From Infirmifilum lucidum (lineage in GTDB: Archaea; Thermoproteota; Thermoprotei; Thermofilales; Thermofilaceae): a stretch of 64,000 bases of DNA. Positions 33,266-40,999 of this stretch are shown here, in pieces. Position numbers and translations under genes: made by a program. Every line of letters begins with the position of its first letter. Within the stretch, counting starts at the first letter, position 1. The notes below the pieces were generated by a model. It saw nothing but the letters and a program-made list of their open reading frames with translations, searched no databases and had not been told where the DNA came from. The stretch covers positions 1,279,699 through 1,343,698 of the forward strand of contig NZ_CP062310.1 in assembly GCF_014876775.1 (NCBI RefSeq), given 5' to 3'.

Positions 33266-33872
33266 GGAGTACCTTCTCGTGCTGTTTTTTCTGTATTTTA
33301 CACCGTCGTTCGTTGGAAGGTTCAGGATCTCCAGTGAGCTAAGAATCGGTGAAGGCAGAGTCAGGAGGATACTCTCCGAGCTCCTAAAAACAGGGTTAAT
33401 TGTGAGGAAAAGGGCCGGGGTTAAGATCTCCGCTAGAGGCAGGCGGGAAGTCGAGCATGCCCTGCTCCGGAAGGGGATAAACGAGCTCTTTCTCAGCGAC
33501 GCCACGGAGCTGAACGCCGCTGTGGTTGTTGTAGGCATAGCTAGGAGCGTTCAGGCGTCGAAGATCAATGTCCTGGGGTTGAGAGACGACGCGGTTAGAG
33601 GAGGGGCTCTTGGCGCCATAATATCAGTTTACCGCGGTGGCTCATTAAAGCTACCTCCAGCTGACGTCGACCTCTGTGAGTACGCCAGTAATCTCTGCCG
33701 CGAGATAACGAGGAGAAAGAGTCTCGAGGAAAACGCGCTCATCATAGCAACCTTCGGAGATAAGCTGGTAGACGCTCTATCCGGGTTTATAAGCCTACTA
33801 GAAGGCAGGTACTACGGCGAACTAAGCCAAGACTCTATAACCTGGGGAACCTCCAGGACAGATTCGACGTAG
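33246..33872 (+). CDS. Winged-helix regulator with DUF4443
   Basis: A 208-residue protein: N-terminal winged helix (SSELRIGEGRVRRILSELLKTGLIVRKRAGVKISARGRREVE, about 30-70) and a C-terminal DUF4443 domain (residues ~85-190). It overlaps the DUF4430 gene by 20 bases, so both are made from one mRNA. Likely the sensor-repressor of the ECF S/DUF4430 module, with the palindrome at 32796-32811 as its operator; this is inferred from position. Its 3' end overlaps the HAD gene by 61 bases, convergently. Confidence 0.8.
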   Translation: MSTGNSREYLLVLFFLYFTPSFVGRFRISSELRIGEGRVRRILSELLKTGLIVRKRAGVKISARGRREVEHALLRKGINELFLSDATELNAAVVVVGIARSVQASKINVLGLRDDAVRGGALGAIISVYRGGSLKLPPADVDLCEYASNLCREITRRKSLEENALIIATFGDKLVDALSGFISLLEGRYYGELSQDSITWGTSRTDST

Positions 33873-34516
33873 GCGTCCGCTAGATCCGACCTATGCTTAG
33901 CGTCTCTTAAGACCTGTATAGCCCTCATACCCACTCTTTTAGCCCCTAGTACGTCTGCAATAGGGTCGTCTCCAACGTGCACGCATCCCGGGGGCTCGAA
34001 TCCTGCCAGCCGGCACGCCACCCTGAAGATCTCTTCAGAGGGCTTCTTCCAGGCTACTGCCTGGGAGGCCACCAGCACGTCAACGTATTCCAGTAGCCCC
34101 TCCTCCCTAAGCCTCCTGTACACAACATCATAGCTCCCAACGTTTGTTATCACACCGACTAGTAGCCCCATGCCCTTCAATTCTGAAAAAACACTGTGCA
34201 CGCCCTCTTCAAGCCTAAAACCCTCCACATACGACTCGATTACTCCATTGTAGATTCTCTCAGCAAGCTCAGGCCTCGGAACTACACCTAACTCTCTCAG
34301 CAGGAGCATCACCCTCACTAGATCCCAGAGTTCAAGGTTCCCCCACTGGGATCCCACTCTCTCCCATACACTTAAGACCTGGCTGGGCTCTACTGTAATA
34401 CCGAGTTCTACGTCTACAAGACTCGACAGTCTTCTGGCGAGTGCTTGCCCGAAACCCCTATCGAAGACTAGCGTCCCGCCCATGTCGAAGAAAACTGCAC
34501 GCGGGCTCCGACTCAT
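33812..34516 (-). CDS. HAD-superfamily hydrolase
   Basis: A 234-residue C1-capped HAD protein: motif I FFDMGGTLV (nucleophile Asp11; the second acidic position is Gly13 instead of Asp), a helical cap, motif II VGVITNVG, motif III Lys in AWKKPSEEIF, and motif IV HVGDDPIADVLGAKRVG. DxGGT variants are known in archaeal HAD proteins; loss of the general acid may change the reaction or lower phosphatase activity. ATG start at 34516, divergent from the gene at 34617. Confidence 0.85.
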   Translation of the reverse strand: MSRSPRAVFFDMGGTLVFDRGFGQALARRLSSLVDVELGITVEPSQVLSVWERVGSQWGNLELWDLVRVMLLLRELGVVPRPELAERIYNGVIESYVEGFRLEEGVHSVFSELKGMGLLVGVITNVGSYDVVYRRLREEGLLEYVDVLVASQAVAWKKPSEEIFRVACRLAGFEPPGCVHVGDDPIADVLGAKRVGMRAIQVLRDAKHRSDLADAYVESVLEVPQVIESWLSSP

Positions 34517-34616
34517 GGCAGGTTAGCCCCAGAGTCACTAGGTATATATGTCTTCATCTTGGAGAAAAAGCCTTATTATCACCTCTTTATTTTGGAAAGG
34601 CAGGTTTGATACTGGC

Positions 34617-35273
34617 ATGGAGGATTTCCACCAAAGTCCCTCGAAACTGGTAGCTAGCGGGAAAATAAAAGTCCTATTCTCGGAGGAGGGCGACGTACTC
34701 TACCTCGACATCGACGGGAGCGTATACGAGGGGATAGGTGATACTGTTCCTGTGCCTCTGTGGAGGCTGAGGAGGCTAAGGCTTAAAGAAATCCCCAAGG
34801 ACGTCTACATAGAGCCCGCAGAGAGCATTCACGAGAACATTGTTCACACGCTCCGCTACTCCTCAAAACTGTCTTTCCTCGTGAAAATGGGCAGAGACCA
34901 TGCACTAGTAGAGCTCGATGAGTGGGCCCGGTGGTGGGGAGACTACATAGGCTTCTACGCCTACATGGAAGCTCTCTCCACAGTACTGGAGGAGGCCGAG
35001 GACGCGGGCTACATCGATGACCTATACATTGACTTCGCCGACGACACGTTTTTCGCCTCTTTCAGGATAAATCTACCTGGAGACATGACAATTTTTAAGG
35101 CGATAAATGTTGTCAAGAAAATCCTCTTCTGTTTCGAAAACGAAGCAGAGTACCAGGCCGCGCTTCTGGCTCTTCGGGAGATAAAGAAGATCCTCAAGAG
35201 GAGTGGAAACCACGAGACCAGGGCTAGCTTCTTAGACCGGCTCGAGGAGATATTCAACAAGTACGGCTTATAA
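34617..35273 (+). CDS. Conserved hypothetical protein
   Basis: About 218 residues from ATG 34617, 26 bases below TTTATTTTGG; the frame runs back to 34548 but that part would include the promoter. The N-terminal third is beta-rich (KIKVLFSEEGDVLYLDIDGSVYEGIGDTVPVPLWRL), then a helical region with WARWWGDYIGFYAYMEALSTVLEEAEDAG and acidic strands (LYIDFADDTFFASFRINLPGD). No family recognised. Confidence 0.65.
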   Translation: MEDFHQSPSKLVASGKIKVLFSEEGDVLYLDIDGSVYEGIGDTVPVPLWRLRRLRLKEIPKDVYIEPAESIHENIVHTLRYSSKLSFLVKMGRDHALVELDEWARWWGDYIGFYAYMEALSTVLEEAEDAGYIDDLYIDFADDTFFASFRINLPGDMTIFKAINVVKKILFCFENEAEYQAALLALREIKKILKRSGNHETRASFLDRLEEIFNKYGL

Positions 35274-35351
35274 ACTCTTCAGAAAAAGTTTTCTAAAATA
35301 TAGAGTAACAAAAAATATATTTTGTACCAGCTCTCTGCCTGCCAGAAAAAG

Positions 35352-35858
35352 ATGCTCGATGAAAAAGACATAGCAATACTTGAGGCTCTACAGGAAAACG
35401 CTAGACTAACAATTAAGGAGCTTAGCAAGAAGATAGGCTCCCCTATAACTACCGCGCACGCACGCCTGAAGCGCCTCGAGAAGGAGGGTTATATAAAGGC
35501 TTACAGGGCTATCTTGGATCCGAAGAAGCTCGGCTTCCCGACAATAGCATTCATATTCGTAAGTTTTGCTAAGACTCAAGGGATCGACCAGAGGAAAGTT
35601 GCTGAAATTATCTCCAAGTTTCCCGAGGTTCAAGAAGTGCACATAATAACGGGCGAGTGGGACATACTTGTTAAAGTTAGGGTTGAAAGCGTAGACGAGC
35701 TCGGGGATTTTGTCGTCAACAAGCTAAGGAATGTCGAAGGCGTGGAAAAGACATATACATCGGTTGTCCTCGAGAGCATAAAGGAGACGACAAAGCTACC
35801 TGTGGGTTACAAGTGGGGTGGTAGCGTGTGGCAAAAATCTACTTCGCAGCCCCCATGA
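35352..35858 (+). CDS. Lrp/AsnC-family transcription regulator
   Basis: About 168 residues: HTH (LDEKDIAILEALQENARLTIKELSKKIGSPITTAHARLKRLEKEGYI) followed by the RAM ligand-binding domain (FPTIAFIFVSFA, VQEVHIITGEWDILVKVRVES, VEGVEKTYTSVVLESIK). Such regulators are octamers that sense amino acids. I use ATG 35352 since the TATA stretch AATATATTTT (near 35316) places the mRNA start about 10 bases above it; the TTG at 35322 is inside the promoter. It overlaps the next gene by 31 bases. Confidence 0.9.
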   Translation: MLDEKDIAILEALQENARLTIKELSKKIGSPITTAHARLKRLEKEGYIKAYRAILDPKKLGFPTIAFIFVSFAKTQGIDQRKVAEIISKFPEVQEVHIITGEWDILVKVRVESVDELGDFVVNKLRNVEGVEKTYTSVVLESIKETTKLPVGYKWGGSVWQKSTSQPP

Positions 35859-36247
35859 GAGGCGTGCGAGAAGCGCTAAAAGAAGTACGGGAACTTATAA
35901 GGCTCGTAGAGAGCAGAGGTCACGTAGTCCTAACAAAACATGTTGCTGAAGAAACCCTCGACACCGATAGAGGTCTTTCCCACAGGGAAGTATTCGAGAG
36001 GGACGTCAGGCTTCTGGAAGAAGCGGACATGTTGATAGCGGAAGTATCCTATCCCAGCCTGGGTGTAGGGTTCGAAATAGCCTACGCACTACTAAGGGGG
36101 AAGAAGACCGTAGCCCTAGTAAAGCACGAGAGGATGGACAGTTTGTCGTCGCTCATACGGGGCATTACGTGGGAGAATTTCTACCTAGTAGACTACGGAG
36201 AACCTAGCGAGGCTGTTGAAAAACTCGCCGCTAAGGGTCTAATCTAG
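35828..36247 (+). CDS. Nucleoside 2-deoxyribosyltransferase-like protein
   Basis: A 139-residue protein of the nucleoside deoxyribosyltransferase/DNPH1 family: IYFAAPMRG (substrate-binding N-terminus), RDVRLLEEADMLIAEVSYPSLGVGFEIAYALLRGKKTVAL with the catalytic Glu in GFEIAYA. Family enzymes hydrolyse or transfer the deoxyribose of nucleotides. GTG start lies within the end of the Lrp gene; the two are one operon with the CinA-like gene that starts 10 bases on. Confidence 0.85.
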   Translation: MAKIYFAAPMRGVREALKEVRELIRLVESRGHVVLTKHVAEETLDTDRGLSHREVFERDVRLLEEADMLIAEVSYPSLGVGFEIAYALLRGKKTVALVKHERMDSLSSLIRGITWENFYLVDYGEPSEAVEKLAAKGLI

Positions 36248-36257
36248 GGGGTCACTG

Positions 36258-37031
36258 TTGAGAGTGGGTTTAGTTCTCCTGGACACTGTTACCAACCCGG
36301 GCCCTACCCGGAGATGGCTCACAGGCTATCTCAGAGCAATAGGCGTGGAAGTTAACCATTACCTGCTGAAAAACGAGGATCTAGGTATGCTCTCTCGCCT
36401 GCTGTCTGAAAACGACGCGCTTATAGTTATTGGGGGCGCTGGCAACAAGGAGGTTGTGAAGAAGATAGCCGAGGCCCTAGGACTGGGAGTAGAGGTGAAC
36501 AGTGAGGCTCTGGAGGCCCTTCGGTTATATTACTCAGACAGGATAAACGTCCCCCCAGATTTAGAGGACAAGGCCCTCATGCCCGAGTTTAGCTACGTCA
36601 TACCAAACGAGAGAGGCCCGACCCCTGGCTTCGTAGCTTTCAGCCTATCAGACGACAGTTTCATTGCCGCGACTCCACCGAAATTCGAGGAGGCCGTAGA
36701 GTGCTTTGAGACGGGGATACAGGACTTCTTCAGGGAAAAAACTGGCAAAAAGTACTCTGCTACCTTCGTCCTCTATCTAGACGCATCAGTTGAGGAAGCC
36801 GAGCACGTCGTTAATACTCTCTCAGGGCAAGCAGAAGGAGCGTTCATCCGGCTAGATGCGCGGTTCATGGGGACAAGGGGCGTGCCCCTAGTCTTTACCG
36901 TCTACGCTTCTACCCCTGAAGAACTCTCGGAAAAGATGGATGAGCTTGAGAGCAGGTCTAGAGAGCTTGTAAGGAGTCTCGGGAAAAGCCTTCTCGAGAA
37001 AGAGCCGGGCGCCTGGGAAGAAGAGCTCTAG
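36258..37031 (+). CDS. CinA/MoaB-like molybdopterin-binding-fold protein
   Basis: A 257-residue protein. The first ~180 residues follow the MoCF/CinA N-terminal fold: TNPGPTRRWLTGYLRAIGVEVNHY, ENDALIVIGGAGNKEVVKKIAEALGLGVEVNSEAL, PGFVAFSLSDDSFIAATPP. The canonical GGTGPTxxD loop appears as GGAGNKEVV, so binding of molybdopterin is uncertain; such proteins may instead repair nucleotides. TTG start after GGGGG; third gene of the Lrp operon. Confidence 0.75.
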   Translation: MRVGLVLLDTVTNPGPTRRWLTGYLRAIGVEVNHYLLKNEDLGMLSRLLSENDALIVIGGAGNKEVVKKIAEALGLGVEVNSEALEALRLYYSDRINVPPDLEDKALMPEFSYVIPNERGPTPGFVAFSLSDDSFIAATPPKFEEAVECFETGIQDFFREKTGKKYSATFVLYLDASVEEAEHVVNTLSGQAEGAFIRLDARFMGTRGVPLVFTVYASTPEELSEKMDELESRSRELVRSLGKSLLEKEPGAWEEEL

Positions 37032-37071
37032 GGCAAAAAGGTATTATCTCCGCTCCCGCGTTAACAGGACG

Positions 37072-37437
37072 ATGAATGTTATAGACGTTAAGGGGTACAG
37101 AGATAGATGGAGTGTAGTGTTCTCGGACGGGGCCTACTGGAGGGCTGGCGTATACATCCCCGAGAACTCCTCGCCTGGAGAAATAGTTGTCCTAGAGAAG
37201 CACAACAGGCCGGAGCTCTTCATACTCATTGAAGGAGAGATAACTTTAGTTCTCTCCGAGGACGGATTAGAAATAAAGGAAGTGCCCATGGAACCGGGGA
37301 AAATATACATCGTAGAAGAGTGGCACAACGCGTACAGGCCTAGAGGGAGGCCCGGGAAAGCCCTAGTGATCGAGGCACCAGACATAGAAACAGAGTACTT
37401 ATCGATCGAACCGCCACTCCCTTGTCGCGAAGAGTAG
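37072..37437 (+). CDS. Cupin-domain protein
   Basis: A 121-residue single cupin: HNRPELFILIEGEITLVLSEDG (motif 1) and EPGKIYIVEEWHNAYRP (motif 2). Metal ligands would be His in EKHNRPE, Glu in PELF and His in EWHNAY. Roles range from metal-dependent isomerases or dioxygenases to sugar-binding; substrate unknown. ATG is 40 bases after the CinA-like gene. Confidence 0.85.
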   Translation: MNVIDVKGYRDRWSVVFSDGAYWRAGVYIPENSSPGEIVVLEKHNRPELFILIEGEITLVLSEDGLEIKEVPMEPGKIYIVEEWHNAYRPRGRPGKALVIEAPDIETEYLSIEPPLPCREE

Positions 37438-37467
37438 CTTTTTAACGCTCCGGCTTGAGAAATCAAA

Positions 37468-37526
37468 GGCAATGATGAATGAACTCCCCGTCTCGAGCGG
37501 TGAGGAAGTTTCTGGTCGCTGAGCTC
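37468..37526 (+). ncRNA. C/D box sRNA (2'-O-methylation guide)
   Basis: C box ATGATGA (37472-37478), 14-nt guide, D' box TCGA (37493-37496, weak), 3 nt, C' box GTGAGGA (37500-37506), 12-nt guide AGTTTCTGGTCG, D box CTGA (37519-37522). A TTTTTAAC TATA box near 37443 is 26 bases above the expected 5' end. Its 3' end just touches the stop of the convergent ABC gene at 37525. The D guide would direct methylation of the C in CGACCAGAAACT. D' is a poor match, so the D guide is the more reliable one. Confidence 0.82.
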
Positions 37527-38301
37527 ACGCGCTTATGAGCTCGTAAACCCTGTCCTCTAGCTTCTGGAAGTCGGGAGACCTCCTGTCTCTAGGCCTCGGG
37601 AGGTTGACTTCGACTATGCCTGCTATCCTAGCAGGTCTAGGTGTAAAGACAACGATCCTGTCGGCCATAAAAATCGCCTCGTCTACGCTGTGAGTAACCA
37701 TCATTATGGTCTTCACTGTCGTCACGCCCCACATCCAGAGGTCGAGAACCTCTGAACGGAGGGTCTCGGCAGTGAGCGGGTCGAGGGCTGAGAAAGGCTC
37801 GTCCATGAGGAGGATAGCAGGCTCCACTGCAAGTGCCCTCGCAACGTTCACCCTCTGCTTCATCCCGCCGCTGAGCTCACGCGGGTAGAAGTCCTCGAAA
37901 GACTGTAAACCCACAAGCGTCAGGTACTTTCGGGCCCTGTCCTTAGCCTCTTCCCACGAGAGGCCATTAACGCGCAGTGGCAGTGCTACGTTCTCGAGAA
38001 CAGTCATCCACGGCAAAAGTGTAGGGCTCTGGAAGATGAAGCCTATCCTGGCGTTCTCCTGCCGTACTATTACTTCGCCTGAGTCGGGCTTCTCTAGGCC
38101 GGCAATGATCCTCAGAAGAGTGGTCTTCCCGCAGCCAGACGGCCCGAGAATAGCGACAAACTCCTCGCCAATATCAAGCGAGATCCCATCGAGCACCTTG
38201 AGCCTCCTCGAATCCTCAACAAATGTCTTCTCGATGTTCCTCAACTCAAGGATAATATTTCTGGAGTTTTTGGGAACTTCCATCTCTTCACTCACCCCCA
38301 T
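37525..38301 (-). CDS. ABC transporter ATP-binding protein (nitrate/sulfonate/taurine type)
   Basis: About 258 residues: Walker A GPSGCGKTTLLR, Q-loop FQSPTLLPW, signature LSGGMKQRVNVARAL, Walker B ILLMDEPFSALD and H-loop VTHS. It belongs to the SsuB/TauB/NrtD group. I use ATG 38301, which lies inside the end of the permease gene and follows GAGGGGAA; TTG 38313 is possible. The C-terminal AAA-associated domain that many archaeal homologues carry is missing here and is encoded separately at 39894. No substrate-binding protein gene is present. Confidence 0.92.
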   Translation of the reverse strand: MGVSEEMEVPKNSRNIILELRNIEKTFVEDSRRLKVLDGISLDIGEEFVAILGPSGCGKTTLLRIIAGLEKPDSGEVIVRQENARIGFIFQSPTLLPWMTVLENVALPLRVNGLSWEEAKDRARKYLTLVGLQSFEDFYPRELSGGMKQRVNVARALAVEPAILLMDEPFSALDPLTAETLRSEVLDLWMWGVTTVKTIMMVTHSVDEAIFMADRIVVFTPRPARIAGIVEVNLPRPRDRRSPDFQKLEDRVYELISA

Positions 38302-39808
38302 ACTTCCCCTCAATATACCCGAAGATCCTCGACCACAAAGTCTTGTTGATTACGACAATGACTATCGAGAGAACCAGCGCAGAGACTGTCAGACCAATAG
38401 TGTTCCCAGAAAGTGCAAACCTATTGAGCAGGGCTCCCACCCCGCCCAAGTCTATCGTCCTATCTCCTACCTGGACATACTCCGCGACAACGCTCGCATT
38501 CCACGCGCCCCCCCAGGCACTCAAAGCCCCTGTTGCGACAGACGGTAGGAGAGAGGGTATGAAGATGTGCCGGAAGAACGTCCACCCCCTAAGACGGTAA
38601 ACCGTGGCAAGCTCTTCAAAATCCCTCCTGATGCTACCTAAACCGTACACGAGGATGTTGAAGTAAAGGTACCAGAATGACCCCTGGAGGAAGACGATAA
38701 AGGAGACGATGTACTGCCCTAAGACGCTCCCGAGCGCTATCCCCAAGAGAAGCGGCCACCAGATTATCGCGGGAATTGATGCCAGCAACTCTCCTACGAC
38801 GGTCATGGCTGTGCTGAATAAACGCGACCTGTAGGAGAAATACGCAACAACCATGGAAATAGCAAATGAGAACACTACAACTAGGGCCACGCGTGAGAGG
38901 CTCAGCGGCAGCTCAGCAAATATGGAGACAACCTCTAGAGGCAATTTCTCACCGAGCAGAAACCTGGCCCCTGCAAAAACCTGTGCTAGTGCGAAGACGA
39001 GAGCAAGTACGGCAAGCCACTTGACAGGCCCTGACAGCACCCTGTATTTTGACGCTCTTCTCTCGAAGGCCACTAGTAGCTCGCCTAGGCTACCCCAGAT
39101 AAGAGCCACTGTCGAGTGCACTGTCTCGTAGACTCGAGTCACGCTTGGGAGGGCTCTCCCAAGGACAATGGAGGTAGCTGGATTCCATATCAGGACGTAC
39201 GTCGCGAGAATAGTGGAGAGAAGCGTAGCCACGCCCAAGTAGAATCCGAGAAGGTTCCCGCTGTTAAAGCTGTCCAAGATGAAACTGCCTAGCCCCTTCA
39301 ACTTATACTCCGCGGATCCGAGCGAGATAACTTCTGCAGATGTGAGAAAAAACCACCCTCCAGCCCAGGATACCAGGCTGTTCGAGACGAGAGAGTTCCT
39401 CGAGGCGGGCGTGTAGATGTAGAAGAAGCGGGCGGCGTGCCCGAACCTGTATACCTTAGCCATGTCGTCGAACTGGGGGTCTAGGGATTTTACAGACGAG
39501 TACACGCCGAAGATCATGTTCCATACAAGGCTTGTAACTATCAGGAATATGGACGCGAGCTCTACGCCAATCCTTTCGGGGAAATAAGTCACGAATAGAA
39601 CGAGTGCCGCGGGGAAGAAACCTAAAATCGGGATGGACTGGAGCACGTCGAGGATCGGTAGAAGGATGCTCTCGACCGTTCTATTTTTAGCCATAGTACT
39701 TCCGAGAGTGAGGGCCACTATAGCTGAGACCGCGTATGCTGCAACCATCCTATTGAGGCTCGCTGCAAGGGAGGCCAGCAGGTCTATCCATAGGGGCACG
39801 CCACCCAC
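38288..39808 (-). CDS. ABC transporter permease, two fused permease domains
   Basis: A 506-residue membrane protein made of two BPD-type permease domains in tandem (residues ~1-215 and ~270-500), each with the EAA-like loop (YRFGHAARFFYIYTPASRN; YRLRGWTFFRHIFIPSLLP). This double form occurs in NitT/TauT-family transporters of archaea and would act as a pseudo-dimer with two ATPase copies. GTG start about 23-26 bases below TTAAATCC. The ATPase gene overlaps its end by 14 bases. Confidence 0.88.
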   Translation of the reverse strand: MGGVPLWIDLLASLAASLNRMVAAYAVSAIVALTLGSTMAKNRTVESILLPILDVLQSIPILGFFPAALVLFVTYFPERIGVELASIFLIVTSLVWNMIFGVYSSVKSLDPQFDDMAKVYRFGHAARFFYIYTPASRNSLVSNSLVSWAGGWFFLTSAEVISLGSAEYKLKGLGSFILDSFNSGNLLGFYLGVATLLSTILATYVLIWNPATSIVLGRALPSVTRVYETVHSTVALIWGSLGELLVAFERRASKYRVLSGPVKWLAVLALVFALAQVFAGARFLLGEKLPLEVVSIFAELPLSLSRVALVVVFSFAISMVVAYFSYRSRLFSTAMTVVGELLASIPAIIWWPLLLGIALGSVLGQYIVSFIVFLQGSFWYLYFNILVYGLGSIRRDFEELATVYRLRGWTFFRHIFIPSLLPSVATGALSAWGGAWNASVVAEYVQVGDRTIDLGGVGALLNRFALSGNTIGLTVSALVLSIVIVVINKTLWSRIFGYIEGKYGGE

Positions 39809-39893
39809 CTAATATTGCTTTGGGATTTAAGAAATAGAAAGCTTAAAAAATGTAGCTCATAATTAGACAGTAATAGGTAGGTGACTCAGGTAA

Positions 39894-40391
39894 GTGTCCG
39901 AGGATCCCAGTAGCAGTCAACAGAAGAAGAAAATACTCTTGCCTGTTGACGTTACCCCCGACCACGTCCTCGGGCTTGTTGAGGCTTTGAATAGCCTAGG
40001 GGGTAGTATAGACTCTATGTACGTGGGTGACGCCATATTCGAGAGAGTGGACATCTTACCAAAAGCTATAGACGTGGCTGAAGCCCTGGGTCTAATAAGA
40101 TCCGAGCAGGGGAATCTGACTCTCACGGATCTTGGGAAGAGGGTTGCTAGAAGTGACCCAAAGAGCTTGAAGTATCTCCTGAAGAACGCTATTGCAAGAA
40201 CTGAACCACTTACAGAGCTGGTAACCATACTAAAACACAGGAGGAAAATCGGCGTCGAGGAATTCGAGAGCATCGTTGAGAAGTATTACCCTGGGAGAGT
40301 AGAAGAGGCCAAGAAGAACCTACTCATTTGGGGCGCTTTCCTGAACCTCTTTAAGATGGACGAGGACGACGAGGAAATACATTTAATCTAG
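39894..40391 (+). CDS. AAA-associated C-terminal domain protein, free-standing
   Basis: A 165-residue protein matching the AAA-associated C-terminal domain (winged-helix-like: LLPVDVTPDHVLGLVEALNSLGG, DIFERVDILPKA-type segment, LGLIRSEQGNLTLTDLGKRVA). In many archaea this domain is fused to the SsuB-like ATPase; here it is a separate gene, divergent from the transporter by 85 bases. It may regulate transporter activity or transcription. GTG start with GGTAAGTG upstream. The C/D sRNA at 40407 begins just after its stop. Confidence 0.85.
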   Translation: MSEDPSSSQQKKKILLPVDVTPDHVLGLVEALNSLGGSIDSMYVGDAIFERVDILPKAIDVAEALGLIRSEQGNLTLTDLGKRVARSDPKSLKYLLKNAIARTEPLTELVTILKHRRKIGVEEFESIVEKYYPGRVEEAKKNLLIWGAFLNLFKMDEDDEEIHLI

Positions 40392-40406
40392 TCATTGTTG
40401 CTAAAC

Positions 40407-40463
40407 GTTGAGGATGAAGTTTGCTAGGGCCGATGGGTGAGGCTTACGGCGGAGGCTGAAAGC
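40407..40463 (+). ncRNA. C/D box sRNA (2'-O-methylation guide)
   Basis: C box AGGATGA (40411-40417; one base off the RUGAUGA consensus), 12-nt guide AGTTTGCTAGGG, D' box CCGA (40430-40433), 3 nt, C' box GTGAGGC (40437-40443), 12-nt guide TTACGGCGGAGG, D box CTGA (40456-40459). The spacing is exactly 12-3-12, as in the 13302 RNA, and the D' box is the same CCGA. A possible TATA element ATTTAATC is at 40381-40388, inside the last codons of the upstream gene. Its 3' end meets the stop of the convergent gene at 40463. Confidence 0.82.
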
Positions 40464-40978
40464 TAGAATAGTGTCGTCTGTTTTCCGCTCTTCCTAATAT
40501 TAATATTCGGGAAAAGATCCCTTACGGGCAAGTAAACCTTCTCGTAGAAGTCCCTCTGGGAGAGCAGCACTCTCCTATCAAAGCTCGAGACATACTCCAC
40601 GGCAAGCCTCCAAGCCTCCTCAAACGGCATGACAGCTTCGACCCTCCTTATAACCTCCCTCTCGAAGTCCTCCGGCCTCTGCTCCTCATCACCTATCGTA
40701 AACCACCCGTTGCTACTGACATAAGCCTGCTCGTCCCCGACGTAAGCCACAATTCTATTCTCTTCGCGGGTGACCTCAACCCCCCTAGATACCCTCTCGC
40801 GCGAAGCAGCAACGGGAACACCCCTGCGCTTTGCCCACGCGTAGAATATTGCCCTATTAAGCCCGAAGGAAAAAGCCTTCTCCTTATCCCCGGTTAGCAC
40901 GAAGTACCTGGCTGCCTGGAGCAGTGCCATCACCTGGAACCTCCCCAACCTGGACTCGGCGGCCATAGGCTGACCCAT
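40463..40978 (-). CDS. Conserved hypothetical protein
   Basis: About 171 residues from ATG 40978, 26 bases below TTATAAGG; a longer reading from 40987 would only add MHF. It is helix-rich, with RFQVMALLQAARYFVLTGDKEKAFSFGLNRAIFYAWAKRRG, strands ENRIVAYVGDEQAYVSSNGWFTIGDEE and a basic C-terminus ending TTLF. No family recognised. It has its own promoter although it follows adk by 21 bases. Confidence 0.65.
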   Translation of the reverse strand: MGQPMAAESRLGRFQVMALLQAARYFVLTGDKEKAFSFGLNRAIFYAWAKRRGVPVAASRERVSRGVEVTREENRIVAYVGDEQAYVSSNGWFTIGDEEQRPEDFEREVIRRVEAVMPFEEAWRLAVEYVSSFDRRVLLSQRDFYEKVYLPVRDLFPNINIRKSGKQTTLF

Positions 40979-40999
40979 AAAATGCAACCTCTCAAGACC

